Source: JAKVBH01 sp049800955 (lineage in GTDB: Bacteria; Pseudomonadota; Alphaproteobacteria; Rhodobacterales; Rhodobacteraceae). Taken from it: a DNA stretch of 64,000 nt. The notes below the pieces were generated by a model. That model did no database searches, was not told the DNA's origin, and was given only the letters and a program-made list of their open reading frames with translations. A program made the translations under genes and the position numbers. Positions 25,779-34,602 of this stretch are shown piece by piece (positions within the stretch are counted from its first letter, which is position 1; the number at the start of each line of letters is the position of its first letter). The stretch covers positions 1,984,001 through 2,048,000 of the forward strand of contig NZ_JBNAGA010000001.1 in NCBI RefSeq assembly GCF_049800955.1. The letters are read 5' to 3'.

Positions 25779-28205
25779 ATGCGCAAAGAGGCTCAGGCAG
25801 TTGTTATTGGCGGCGGTGTGATCGGCTGTTCGATCTTCTACCATTTGACCAAGCTCGGCTGGTCCGATGTCGTGTTGCTGGAGCGCGACGAGTTGACCTC
25901 CGGCTCCACCTGGCATGCCGCAGCCAACATTCACGGGCTGCATGATGTGACGAATATCTCCCGCCTGCAGCATTATACCATGACGCTCTACAAGGAGCTC
26001 GAAGAAGAGACCGGCCAGAGCTGCGGTGTCTTTCAACCGGGTTCGCTCTATCTGGCCCAGACCGAGGCGCGCGAGCATCAGCTGCGCCTGCAAGAGGCCA
26101 AGGCGCGCCGCTATGGCATGAATTTCCATGAGGTCAGCCGCGATGAGGCGGAGCGTTTGCATCCGCTGGTCAATTACGACGGCATCCGCTGCATCATGTA
26201 TGAGCCGGACGGCGGCAATGTGGATCCCTCGGGCGTCACCAACGCCTATGCCATGGGCGCCCGTCAAAACGGCGCGGAGATTATCCGTTTCTGCCCCGTC
26301 ATCGGCACGGAAGCGCAACCTGACGGCAGTTGGATCGTGCGCACCGAGAAGGGCGATATCCGGACACCATGGGTCATCAATGCGGCCGGTCTCTGGGGGC
26401 GCGAAGTGGGGCAGATGGCCGGCATCGAGCTGCCGCTCTTGCCCACCGAGCACCAGTATTTCGTCACCGAAACGATCGGCGAGATTGACGCCATGGACCG
26501 CCGACTCCCTTCTGTCGCGGACCGCGATGGCGAGTATTATCTGCGCCAGGAAGGAAAAGGCCTCCTTGTGGGCGCCTATGAGCGCGATGTGCGCTTCTGG
26601 GCGGAAGATGGCACGCCCCAGGGCTTTGGCCACGAGCTCTTTGCCGATGATCTGGAGCGCATTGAGGACAACATGATGCGTGCCATTGACCGGGTGCCTG
26701 CCGTAGGCGAGGCCGGGATCAAACGCGTGATCAATGGCCCGATGATCTGGTCGCCCGATAGCTCGGCGCTGTTTGGCCCTGTGCCTGAACTCACAGGCTA
26801 TTTTTGTTGCAACGGGATTATCCCGGGATTCTCGCAATCGGGCGGTCTGGGGCGTTTGGCGGCGGAATGGATCGTCGAGGGTGAGCCCACGCTCGACCTC
26901 TTCGGATGGGATCTCGCGCGCTACGGGGCTTGGGCCGGGAAAGACTTCACCAAGGCGCGCGTCGGCGATCAATACGCGCACCGTTTTGCCATCCACTTCC
27001 CCGGCGAGGAACGTACGGCTGGACGGCCAGTGCGCACACGTCCCGCCTATGAGATGCAGCGCGAGATGGGCGCGCGATTTGGCCTCAACTACGGCTGGGA
27101 GCATCCAGCCTATTTTGGCGACGTCGACGATAGCGCAGGCTATACGCGCCAGCCCTGGTGGGATGTGGTGCGCTCTGAGGGCGAGATGCTCCGCGCCAAG
27201 GCGGGCATCATCGATATCTCCAACTTCGCCAAGTATCGCGTGGCCGGGCCCGGGGCGGAAGTCTGGCTCAATGCGCTTTTTGCCAACCGTATGCCCAAAG
27301 ACGTAGGCCGCTCCTGCCTGACGCCGTTGATTGGCAAACGTGGCGGCATTGCCGGAGATTTCACGGTCACGCGCACGGGCGAGGAGGAGTTCTGGATTAT
27401 CGGCTCCGGGGCGGCAGAGCGGTTTCACCTGCGCTTCTTCAAGGCGATCCCCCTGCCCGAGGGCACCACGTTCGAGAGCCAGACCGAGGCGCTCTGCGGC
27501 TTCAACGTGGCCGGGCCACAGTCCCGTGCGCTCCTAGCGCGGCTCACCAATCACGACCTCTCGAACGACGCCATGCCTTTCATGCGCTCGGCGCGGATGA
27601 GTGTCGCGGGGATCGAGTGCCTGGCGCTTCGGGTCTCCTTCACGGGCGATCTGGGCTGGGAGCTGCACTGCGCCGCCGCCGATCAGGTGGCGCTTTACGG
27701 CGCACTGCTGGAAGCAGGCAAGGAGTTTGGCGCCGGGCCAGTTGGCGCACGGGCGCTGATGAATCTGCGGCTGGAGAAGGGCTATGGCTCCTGGGGCCGC
27801 GAATACAGCCCCGAATGGTGGCCGCAAGAGAGCGGGCTTGCAGGGCTCATCAAGCTGGACAAAGACTTCCTCAACAAAGACGCCTATCTCGCGCTTGCGG
27901 AAAACGCTCCGCGTGAGGAGATGGCAATCTTTGCGGTTGAGGCAGAGAAAGCCGACGCGCTTGGCGGCGAGCCACTCTTTCTGCCCGATGGCACGCCCGT
28001 GGGTCAGGTCACATCAGGCGGCTTTGGCCCCGGCACCGCGCAATCCCTCGCAATCGCCTATGTCAAAGCGGGCAGTGTAGCTCCGGGTGAAACGGTGCAT
28101 GTGGCCATTCTGGGCGGGCACGTAAACGCGACCCGTCTGGCGGAGCCGCCCTTTGACCCAACAGGATTGCGTTTGCGCGACAAGGTCGCAATGGACGTCG
28201 CATAG
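25779..28205 (+). CDS. GcvT-family FAD-dependent dehydrogenase (dimethylglycine/sarcosine dehydrogenase-like)
   Basis: The 808-residue product joins an N-terminal FAD-dependent oxidoreductase (DAO fold, AVVIGGGVIGCSIFYHLTK at the start, then TSGSTWHAAANI) to a FAO/GcvT C-terminal half with folate-binding signatures (RAKAGIIDISNFAKYRV, NLRLEKGYGSWGREYSPE). Mitochondrial dimethylglycine and sarcosine dehydrogenases share this layout; they demethylate the amine and load the methyl group on tetrahydrofolate. The ATG at 25779 has GGGAGG upstream; the 105-codon extension before it lacks family similarity. It stands alone after a 270-bp leader in which I saw no clear motif. Confidence 0.9.
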   Translation: MRKEAQAVVIGGGVIGCSIFYHLTKLGWSDVVLLERDELTSGSTWHAAANIHGLHDVTNISRLQHYTMTLYKELEEETGQSCGVFQPGSLYLAQTEAREHQLRLQEAKARRYGMNFHEVSRDEAERLHPLVNYDGIRCIMYEPDGGNVDPSGVTNAYAMGARQNGAEIIRFCPVIGTEAQPDGSWIVRTEKGDIRTPWVINAAGLWGREVGQMAGIELPLLPTEHQYFVTETIGEIDAMDRRLPSVADRDGEYYLRQEGKGLLVGAYERDVRFWAEDGTPQGFGHELFADDLERIEDNMMRAIDRVPAVGEAGIKRVINGPMIWSPDSSALFGPVPELTGYFCCNGIIPGFSQSGGLGRLAAEWIVEGEPTLDLFGWDLARYGAWAGKDFTKARVGDQYAHRFAIHFPGEERTAGRPVRTRPAYEMQREMGARFGLNYGWEHPAYFGDVDDSAGYTRQPWWDVVRSEGEMLRAKAGIIDISNFAKYRVAGPGAEVWLNALFANRMPKDVGRSCLTPLIGKRGGIAGDFTVTRTGEEEFWIIGSGAAERFHLRFFKAIPLPEGTTFESQTEALCGFNVAGPQSRALLARLTNHDLSNDAMPFMRSARMSVAGIECLALRVSFTGDLGWELHCAAADQVALYGALLEAGKEFGAGPVGARALMNLRLEKGYGSWGREYSPEWWPQESGLAGLIKLDKDFLNKDAYLALAENAPREEMAIFAVEAEKADALGGEPLFLPDGTPVGQVTSGGFGPGTAQSLAIAYVKAGSVAPGETVHVAILGGHVNATRLAEPPFDPTGLRLRDKVAMDVA

Positions 28206-28356
28206 ATCAGGACAGAGCGCACCTGCGCTACTGATTGACGCGCGATCGCTGAGAGGTGATTTTGCCCCCAACTGATGCCGTCGCCGCGTTATTCCCCTGT
28301 CGCGTCGAGCGCGGTTTGCTCAAATTGACCTCATCTGTGCAATGAGGAGTCCGGCC

Positions 28357-28800
28357 ATGACATCCGTGGAAGATCTTCGTTTTGTCGCCGTCTGTTTTGG
28401 GATCGGCGCGCTGTGCGCTTTGGCCCATTTGCCTTTTGCAGTGGCTATCAGCGGCGGTGTGGCATTGGCGGTCGCCATTGTGCCGTATTTTCTGTTTTCG
28501 GCGACGCTTTCCCTGCCACGAGCTTTGCGCCCCTCCGCCTTTCGCACGGCCCGGGATGTGCTCATGGGCCGGTCCAACTTGCCCGAGCGCAAGGTGCGGT
28601 TGCTGGTGGCGGCGCTGATTGTTGGCGGAGCGCTTTATGGGTTGGCGGGTCAAGTTATGACCGAACTGCTCATGCAGCGCGTTCTGGGGCTCGCCACGGC
28701 GGCGCATCCGGCGGGATCAATCATCGTTCTGAGCTTCGGGCTCCTGGTGATGTTCTGGGGGATCAGATTCCTCGCTAGGCGGGACGCGCGCCGGGCGTAA
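28357..28800 (+). CDS. Hypothetical small inner-membrane protein
   Basis: The 147-residue product has about four hydrophobic segments: two near the N-terminus (GIGALCALAHLPFAVAISGG and VALAVAIVPYFLFS), one in the middle (LLVAALIVGGALYGLAG) and one at the C-terminus (IIVLSFGLLVMFWGIRF). It ends in a basic tail. The second ATG (28357) is preferred because AGGAG lies 8 bp before it. It is preceded by 150 bp without other genes and convergent with pntB. I do not recognise a family. Confidence 0.65.
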   Translation: MTSVEDLRFVAVCFGIGALCALAHLPFAVAISGGVALAVAIVPYFLFSATLSLPRALRPSAFRTARDVLMGRSNLPERKVRLLVAALIVGGALYGLAGQVMTELLMQRVLGLATAAHPAGSIIVLSFGLLVMFWGIRFLARRDARRA

Positions 28801-28803
28801 GGC

Positions 28804-28831
28804 AAAAAGAAGGGCGGGGAAATCCCCGCCC
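28804..28831. terminator. Intrinsic terminator between pntB and the convergent membrane-protein gene
   Basis: A 9-bp perfect GC-rich stem (GGGCGGGGA at 28812-28820 and TCCCCGCCC at 28823-28831) with a 2-base loop. On the minus strand it is followed by TTCTTTTTGCC, so it best serves pntB, whose stop lies 30 bp away. On the plus strand the following sequence is less U-rich. Confidence 0.8.
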
Positions 28832-28860
28832 GACCTGTGTTTGTTGTGCTTGAGTGATCG

Positions 28861-30357
28861 TTAGTCGATCATCGTCAGCAGCTTGTCGAGCGAGGCCTTC
28901 GCATCGCCGTAGAACATCCGCGTGTTCTCCTTGAAGAAGAGCGGGTTCTCGATGCCGGAATAGCCTGTGCCCTGCCCCCGTTTGGAGACAAACACCTGCT
29001 TGGACTTCCAGCATTCCAGAACCGGCATACCGGCGATGGGGGAGTTGGGATCGTCCTGCGCGGCAGGGTTCACGATGTCGTTGGAGCCGATGACGATGGA
29101 GACATCTGTCTCGGGGAAATCATCGTTGATCTCATCCATCTCCAGCACGATGTCGTAAGGCACTTTCGCCTCAGCCAGGAGCACGTTCATGTGCCCGGGC
29201 AGACGACCCGCAACGGGGTGGATCGCGAAGCGCACAGTCTTGCCCTTGGCGCGCAGGCGGCGCGTCAGCTCGGCCACGTTTTGCTGGGCTTGCGCCACGG
29301 CCATACCGTAGCCCGGAATGATGACGACGCTGTCGGCTTCATCAAGGGCTTGCGCCACACCATCGGCCTCGATGGCGATCTGCTCGCCTTCGACCGCCAT
29401 CTGCTCACCTGCAGGACCACCAAAGCCACCAAGAATGACCGAGATGAACGAGCGGTTCATCGCCTTGCACATGATGTAGGACAGGATCGCACCCGACGAG
29501 CCCACAAGCGCGCCGACCACGATCAGGAGATCATTGCCGAGCGAGAAGCCAATCGCGGCCGCGGCCCAACCGGAGTAGGAGTTGAGCATCGAGACCACGA
29601 CAGGCATGTCCGCCCCGCCGATACCCATAATGAGGTGATAACCGATAAAGAGCGCCAGGAGCGTCAGCAGCACCAGCGTCCAGGAGCCTGCGCCGCCCAG
29701 ATACATCGCCGCCAGGACCACGGAGCCCACGGCCGCCGCGATGTTCAGAAGGTGACCACCGGGCAGTTTGGTGGCAGCGGAGTCCACCTTGCCGGCCAGC
29801 TTGCCATAGGCAATGACCGAGCCTGTGAAGGTCACGGCACCGATCCAGATGCCCAGCACAAGCTCGACCCGCAGGATCCCGATCTCAACACCGGATTTCT
29901 TGGCAATCAGCTGACCGAAGGCCGACAGGCTGTCATAGGCCTCCTTGGGCAGGCCAATGGCCTTGACGCCATCCTCGCCCACAGCGCCAAGGACAAGCCC
30001 CTGCGCCTCATAGATGCCGCCCACGTAGTTGATCATGATGTCAGCGTTGAAGCCCACAAAGACCGCGGCCAGACCCACGAGCGAGTGCATGATAGCCACA
30101 AGCTCGGGCATCTGCGTCATCTCGACCTTGGTGGCGAGCTGGTAGCCCACCGCCGCGCCAAGCGCGATCAGAACAATCGAGACAATGCCCAGACCGGAGC
30201 CCGGGCCCACAAGCGTGGCAACAACCGCAATGGCCATGCCAACAATGCCATACCACACGGCGCGTTTGGCGCTTTCCTGCCCGGAGAGGCCCCCCAGCGA
30301 CAGGATGAAGAGGATGGCAGCGACCACATAGGCCGCAATGGTGAATGCGTTTTCCAT
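28861..30357 (-). CDS. pntB: NAD(P) transhydrogenase subunit beta
   Basis: PntB carries the proton channel and the NADP(H)-binding domain III of the proton-translocating transhydrogenase, which makes NADPH from NADH using the proton gradient. The 498-residue product has about nine membrane helices up to residue ~310, then the domain III with VVIIPGYGMAVAQAQQN, RFAIHPVAGRLPGHMNVLLAEA, and IVIGSNDIVNPAAQDDPNSP. Normal length. It follows pntA by 13 bp. Confidence 0.97.
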   Translation of the reverse strand: MENAFTIAAYVVAAILFILSLGGLSGQESAKRAVWYGIVGMAIAVVATLVGPGSGLGIVSIVLIALGAAVGYQLATKVEMTQMPELVAIMHSLVGLAAVFVGFNADIMINYVGGIYEAQGLVLGAVGEDGVKAIGLPKEAYDSLSAFGQLIAKKSGVEIGILRVELVLGIWIGAVTFTGSVIAYGKLAGKVDSAATKLPGGHLLNIAAAVGSVVLAAMYLGGAGSWTLVLLTLLALFIGYHLIMGIGGADMPVVVSMLNSYSGWAAAAIGFSLGNDLLIVVGALVGSSGAILSYIMCKAMNRSFISVILGGFGGPAGEQMAVEGEQIAIEADGVAQALDEADSVVIIPGYGMAVAQAQQNVAELTRRLRAKGKTVRFAIHPVAGRLPGHMNVLLAEAKVPYDIVLEMDEINDDFPETDVSIVIGSNDIVNPAAQDDPNSPIAGMPVLECWKSKQVFVSKRGQGTGYSGIENPLFFKENTRMFYGDAKASLDKLLTMID

Positions 30358-30370
30358 TTGCCCCGTTCCT

Positions 30371-31948
30371 TTACGATTTCTGGAACATGGCGAGCATGCG
30401 CCGTGTCACGAGGAAGCCACCGAAGATGTTCACGGCAGCCATGAAAATACCGAGCGCGGCCAGTAGCGTGATCAGCAAACTTGAGGAGCCAATCTGGATC
30501 AACGCGCCCAGAATGATGATCGACGAGATCGCATTGGTCACAGCCATGAGCGGCGTGTGCAGCGAATGCGCCACGTTCCAGATCACCTGGAAGCCGATGA
30601 AGACGGAAAGCACGAAGACGATAAAGTGCTGCATGAAGCTCGCGGGCATGCCGGGGATGAGCCCCACGCCAAGCACCAGCGCGCCGCCCACACCGAGCAA
30701 TGTCACCTGGGTCTTGGTTTCCGCCTTGAAAGCAGCCACTTCTGCGGCGCGCTTCTCTTCGGGGGTCAGCTCTTTGACTTCTGGCTTCTTCTGCGCCGCA
30801 ATGGCCGCCACTTTCGGCGGGGGCGGCGGGAAGGTGACGTCCTTCTCATGGGTAATGGTCGCGCCACGAATGACATCGTCTTCCATGTTGTGATTGACCA
30901 CACCGTCCTTCTCAGGCGTCAGATCCGTCATCAGGTGGCGGATGTTGGTCGCGTAGAGCGAGGAGCTCTGGGCCGCCATCCGGCTTGGGAAATCGGTGTA
31001 GCCGATGATGGTTACGCCGTTGTCTGTGACGATCTTCTCGTCCTTCACGGTCAGCTTGCAATTGCCGCCCTTCTCAGCCGCGAGATCGACGATGACGGAG
31101 CCCGGCTTCATGGATTTGACCATGTCCTCGGTCCAAAGCTCCGGCGCCTCGCGGTTGGGGATCAGAGCCGTGGTGATGACGATGTCGATATCAGGCGCCA
31201 ACTCGCGGAACTTGGCGAGCTGTGCTGCGGCGAATTCGGGAGAGGAGACCGAGGCATAGCCGCCGGTGGCCGCGCCGTCCTGCTGCTCTTCCTCGAAATC
31301 GAGATAGACGAATTCCGCGCCCATGGATTCGACCTGTTCGGCCACTTCGGGCCGCACGTCGAACGCGTAGGTTACAGCGCCCAGCGAGGTCGATGTGCCA
31401 ATGGCTGCGAGACCCGCAACGCCCGCGCCCACAACCAAAACCTTCGCAGGCGGCACTTTGCCGGCGGCGGTGATCTGACCTGTGAAGAACCGTCCGAAAT
31501 TGTTGCCCGCCTCAATGACCGCGCGGTAGCCCGCGATATTGGCCATGGAGCTCAACGCATCCATCTTCTGGGCACGCGAAATACGCGGGATCATCTCCAT
31601 CGCGATGACGGTGGCGCCCTTCTTGGCGGCGGCCTGCATCTTGGCCTCATCCGCAACAGGCGAGAAGAAGGAGATCAGCGTCTGGCCGTCGCGCAGGCGC
31701 TTCATCTCCGCATCATCCGGCACCCGGACCTTCGCGACAATATCAGCGGCTTTCCAGAGGGCAGCAGCGGTTTTGACAACCTCTACGCCAGCCTCGGCAT
31801 ATTGCGCATCCGAGAAGCCTGCAGCGGCCCCCGCGCCAGCCTCAATCAAGCACTCATGGCCCAGTTTCTGCAACGCTGTGGCGGACTCCGGCGTCATCGC
31901 GACGCGGGCTTCCGCCTCATACGTTTCTTTAGGTGTTCCGATCTTCAC
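30371..31948 (-). CDS. pntA: NAD(P) transhydrogenase subunit alpha
   Basis: PntA holds the NAD(H)-binding domain I and part of the membrane domain. The 525-residue product starts MKIGTPKETYEAEARVAMTPE, has the Rossmann motif VLVVGAGVAGLAAIGTS near residue 170, and four C-terminal membrane helices after a Lys/Glu/Ala linker (about residues 395-420). In some alphaproteobacteria domain I and the membrane part are split into two genes; here they are one. First gene of pntAB. Confidence 0.96.
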   Translation of the reverse strand: MKIGTPKETYEAEARVAMTPESATALQKLGHECLIEAGAGAAAGFSDAQYAEAGVEVVKTAAALWKAADIVAKVRVPDDAEMKRLRDGQTLISFFSPVADEAKMQAAAKKGATVIAMEMIPRISRAQKMDALSSMANIAGYRAVIEAGNNFGRFFTGQITAAGKVPPAKVLVVGAGVAGLAAIGTSTSLGAVTYAFDVRPEVAEQVESMGAEFVYLDFEEEQQDGAATGGYASVSSPEFAAAQLAKFRELAPDIDIVITTALIPNREAPELWTEDMVKSMKPGSVIVDLAAEKGGNCKLTVKDEKIVTDNGVTIIGYTDFPSRMAAQSSSLYATNIRHLMTDLTPEKDGVVNHNMEDDVIRGATITHEKDVTFPPPPPKVAAIAAQKKPEVKELTPEEKRAAEVAAFKAETKTQVTLLGVGGALVLGVGLIPGMPASFMQHFIVFVLSVFIGFQVIWNVAHSLHTPLMAVTNAISSIIILGALIQIGSSSLLITLLAALGIFMAAVNIFGGFLVTRRMLAMFQKS

Positions 31949-32057
31949 GTGGTTCTCCCCCTAAGGTGGTCCCATTTCATTGCGGATGCACTATAGCGCG
32001 CGCAATAATCTTACAAGTCGGCAGCGGAAGCTGTTATCGCTACCACTTGCCGCTACG

Positions 32058-32507
32058 TCACAACCAGCGCCGCACTTTGCGCTCATATCTCGCAAAATCC
32101 GCGCGAAATTCCCGGCGCATCCGGCTCTCTTCGGGAATGACAAAACGCCGCTCAATGATCCAAAGCAACACAGGCACCAGCGGCAGCGAGAGCACCGCAT
32201 CCCACCGCAGGATCAGGCCGAGAAAAATAAGTATGTCCGCCAGATAGATAGGGTTGCGGGAGCGCGAGAAAATTCCGCTTGTGACAAGCGCTGATGGCGT
32301 GTTGTGGGGGATGATTGTCGTCCGTTTACGGCGAAATTCCCATGCGGCCAGCGCGATCAGCAAAAGCCCTGCCCCAACAAGCACACCGCCCAAAAAATCC
32401 GGGATCGGCCCCGGAAAGGTCAGACCCATTGACGCATAGCGGGATTGCGCAAATGCAATGGCTAAAAAACATGCAAGCCATACGGGAGGAATGTCGATCC
32501 ACTTCAT
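32058..32507 (-). CDS. Isoprenylcysteine carboxyl methyltransferase-family membrane protein
   Basis: A 149-residue integral membrane protein with four or five hydrophobic segments and the motif TSGIFSRSRNPIYLADI, the SAM-binding RNPxY signature of the ICMT/phospholipid methyltransferase (NnrU-like) family, plus EESRMRREF near the end. Bacteria have no prenylated Ras, so the acceptor is unknown; methylation of lipids or small lipophilic molecules is usual. The ATG at 32505-32507 is chosen because upstream residues are not membrane-like. Divergent from the SDR gene. Confidence 0.85.
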   Translation of the reverse strand: MKWIDIPPVWLACFLAIAFAQSRYASMGLTFPGPIPDFLGGVLVGAGLLLIALAAWEFRRKRTTIIPHNTPSALVTSGIFSRSRNPIYLADILIFLGLILRWDAVLSLPLVPVLLWIIERRFVIPEESRMRREFRADFARYERKVRRWL

Positions 32508-32611
32508 CGGGGCACCTTTGTCTCGCCTGCAACCTGCCCAAACTCCCCCTCTTGTCCCACTTGCCATTCTGTCGCGGGCGGACAAATCTGGGCCAAACGG
32601 GAGGATACAGG

Positions 32612-33364
32612 ATGCATTTGGCAGGCAAACACGCGGTCGTGACAGGCGGCGGCACGGGGATCGGGCTGGCCATCGCGCGCGGGCTGGCAGAGGACGGGGC
32701 AACCGTCACGATCACGGGGCGACGCATTGAGGTTCTCGAAGAGGTCGCAACCCCGGGGCTCCATCCGTTGGCCATGGATGTGACCAATGAAGACAGTGTG
32801 GTCTCAGGCTTCGCGGAGGCCACCGCCGCGCATGGCCCTGTTCAGATCGTCGTTGCCAATGCCGGGCTGGCCGAGGGCCGCACACTGGCCAAGATGGACA
32901 TGGCGTTCTGGCGCAAGATCCTCGCCACCAATCTCGACGGCGCCTTCCTGACCTTGCGCGAAGCCATGAAAACCATGAGCACAACCGAGTGGGGCCGTGT
33001 CATCACGATGGCGTCTATTGCGGGCGTTCGTGGCTTGCGCGGCGCGCCGGCTTATACTGCGTCCAAACACGGGCTGATTGGGCTGACCCGCGGCCTCAGC
33101 GAGGATTACATCGCCGCGCCCTACACGTTCAACGCAATCTGCCCGGGCTATGTCGAGACACCGATTGTCACGCGCAATTCAGCCGATATCGCCGCAAAGA
33201 CCGGCATGAGCGAAGACGAAGCGCGGCAACTCCTTGTCAAATCCAACCGCCATCGCACGATGCTTGAGGTCGACGAGATTGCAGGTGCGGCGCGCTGGCT
33301 CTGCTCGGATGCGGCGCGTTCGGTCAATGGGCAATGTATCGAGATTGCCGGCGGCCAGATGTAG
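32612..33364 (+). CDS. SDR family NAD(P)-dependent oxidoreductase
   Basis: The 250-residue product is a classical short-chain dehydrogenase: TGGGTGIG cofactor motif at residues 11-18, VANAG in place of NNAG, catalytic Ser in TMASIAG, and YTASK with catalytic Tyr and Lys. The C-terminus (SVNGQCIEIAGGQM) resembles 3-hydroxybutyrate dehydrogenase-like SDRs, but specificity is not certain. The ATG has GGAGGATACAGG upstream. The gene is monocistronic between a divergent methyltransferase-like gene and a convergent TetR gene. Confidence 0.9.
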   Translation: MHLAGKHAVVTGGGTGIGLAIARGLAEDGATVTITGRRIEVLEEVATPGLHPLAMDVTNEDSVVSGFAEATAAHGPVQIVVANAGLAEGRTLAKMDMAFWRKILATNLDGAFLTLREAMKTMSTTEWGRVITMASIAGVRGLRGAPAYTASKHGLIGLTRGLSEDYIAAPYTFNAICPGYVETPIVTRNSADIAAKTGMSEDEARQLLVKSNRHRTMLEVDEIAGAARWLCSDAARSVNGQCIEIAGGQM

Positions 33365-33427
33365 CCCGGACAGTCCTGCCACCTTGCCCGCCTCAAGCCA
33401 CGTGCGCGCCAAGGGGGGCCGGCAGAG

Positions 33428-33988
33428 CTAGGCCGGGCGCTCGAGGAGAGCGCCAAAGGCGAAGGCAAGGCGATCAAGATGCGCCATATAGTCATCTCGT
33501 GGCCGTCCCGAAACCTTGAGCCCGCCCTTGGCCTCCAGAAAGGTTTGCGCCAGTTGCGGTGCATCTGATGCGCCGTGCCGGTCGAAAAACGCAGCATAGA
33601 GATTGACGATCTCGGCCTCGCCCCCGGTCGCGATATCGGCGGCCACAGCATGGCCCACATCCATGAGCTCTTGCCCGTGGGGCGATTCCAGAACGACCGC
33701 CATGAATTCTTGGGCCTCCGCGCGCACCGCGCTGCGCAGCACGTCCGTGGTCCGCCCGGTTTGCGCCAGTGCCAGCCTCAACGCAGCTGTCTTGGCCGCA
33801 AAGAGCTGGATGCAGAGCGCCCGGAAAATGGCCTCTTTGTTGGGAAAGAATTGGTAGAGCGCCGGGCGCGACATGGAGGCCGCGCGTGCTATGTCTTCCA
33901 TGGAGGTTTTGCGATATCCATATTGGCCAAAGCTTTGGCTCGCCGCCTGTAAAATGGTCAGGACGCGCGGATCATCGGACGCGGTCAA
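33428..33988 (-). CDS. TetR/AcrR family transcriptional regulator
   Basis: The 186-residue product has the N-terminal TetR helix-turn-helix (FGQYGYRKTSMEDIARAA then MSRPALYQFFPNKEAIF) and an all-helical ligand-binding C-terminus. A TTG at 33986-33988 preceded by GGAGG nine bases upstream is the likeliest start; a longer reading to 34060 would run into the operator region. It is divergent from the molybdenum hydroxylase genes, and two matching inverted repeats lie between them, suggesting that it represses both units. Confidence 0.88.
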   Translation of the reverse strand: MTASDDPRVLTILQAASQSFGQYGYRKTSMEDIARAASMSRPALYQFFPNKEAIFRALCIQLFAAKTAALRLALAQTGRTTDVLRSAVRAEAQEFMAVVLESPHGQELMDVGHAVAADIATGGEAEIVNLYAAFFDRHGASDAPQLAQTFLEAKGGLKVSGRPRDDYMAHLDRLAFAFGALLERPA

Positions 33989-34019
33989 GATGTATTTCCT
34001 CCGGTACTTCAAGGCGTTC

Positions 34020-34043
34020 TGACAATAAATACAGATTTTGTCA
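34020..34043. promoter_or_regulatory. Putative TetR operator, site 1
   Basis: TGACAA at 34020-34025 and TTGTCA at 34038-34043 form an inverted repeat with 12 bases between. The second site 54 bp away has the same 6-12-6 geometry and the same preceding TC. It lies 32 bp upstream of the TetR start codon, a position suited to autoregulation. Confidence 0.6.
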
Positions 34044-34073
34044 AACAATCGGCGCATCATTATTTGACATCTC

Positions 34074-34097
34074 TGACATTTATTGCATTTTATGTCA
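34074..34097. promoter_or_regulatory. Putative TetR operator, site 2, overlapping the hydroxylase promoter
   Basis: TGACAT at 34074-34079 and ATGTCA at 34092-34097 form a 6-12-6 inverted repeat like site 1. A consensus -35 hexamer TTGACA at 34064-34069 lies just upstream, and an AT-rich candidate -10 (TTTTAT at 34088-34093) lies inside the repeat. Binding here would block transcription of the two hydroxylase genes. Confidence 0.62.
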
Positions 34098-34131
34098 GGA
34101 ACGAAGGTTCACCTGTCTGGAGGAATGCGCA

Positions 34132-34599
34132 ATGTCTACGTCACTGACGGTTAATGGTCAGGCCCATGAGGTCGACCTGCCCGGGGAAGTCCCTCTCCTG
34201 TGGGTGCTGCGCGATGAATTGAACATGACCGGCACGAAGTTTGGCTGCGGCGTCGCAGCATGTGGCGCATGCACCGTCCAGATCAACGGCGAAGCCGTTC
34301 GCTCCTGTCAGGTAGCTTTGGTGGATGTCTGGGGTGAAGTCACGACGATTGAAGGGCTGGGCACGCCGGAGAATATGGCCGTGATCCAGAAGGCCTGGGT
34401 CGATCATCAGGTGGCGCAATGCGGCTATTGTCAGTCCGGCCAGATCATGCAGGCCGCGGCCCTCCTCGCAGAAATCCCCAATCCCAGCGATGACGATATT
34501 GACGCGGCGATGCAGGGCAATCTGTGCCGTTGCGGCACTTACCCACGCATCCGGGCCGCCATCAAAACCGCAGCCGCCGCACTCAACGAGGAGGCGTAA
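34132..34599 (+). CDS. (2Fe-2S)-binding subunit of a molybdenum hydroxylase
   Basis: The 155-residue product is the iron-sulfur subunit of the xanthine oxidase/IorA type. The N-terminal plant-ferredoxin-like cluster has GCGVAACGACTV plus a later Cys in VRSCQ; the C-terminal helical domain has the second cluster (CGYCQSGQI and NLCRCGTYPRI). It passes electrons from the molybdenum centre. The ATG has TGGAGG upstream. It is 3 bp from the large-subunit gene and under the TetR-type operators. Confidence 0.94.
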   Translation: MSTSLTVNGQAHEVDLPGEVPLLWVLRDELNMTGTKFGCGVAACGACTVQINGEAVRSCQVALVDVWGEVTTIEGLGTPENMAVIQKAWVDHQVAQCGYCQSGQIMQAAALLAEIPNPSDDDIDAAMQGNLCRCGTYPRIRAAIKTAAAALNEEA

Positions 34600-34602
34600 A
34601 AC

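Noticed and set aside
25503..27428. 641-codon open frame antisense to the GcvT-family dehydrogenase
   Set aside because: It is the mirror of a well-conserved gene in high-G+C DNA; its product shows no family features, and the plus-strand gene has FAD and GcvT motifs throughout.
29191..31996. Long plus-strand frames opposite pntA and pntB
   Set aside because: Both minus-strand genes are full-length transhydrogenase subunits with a terminator; the plus-strand frames have no start signals or domains.
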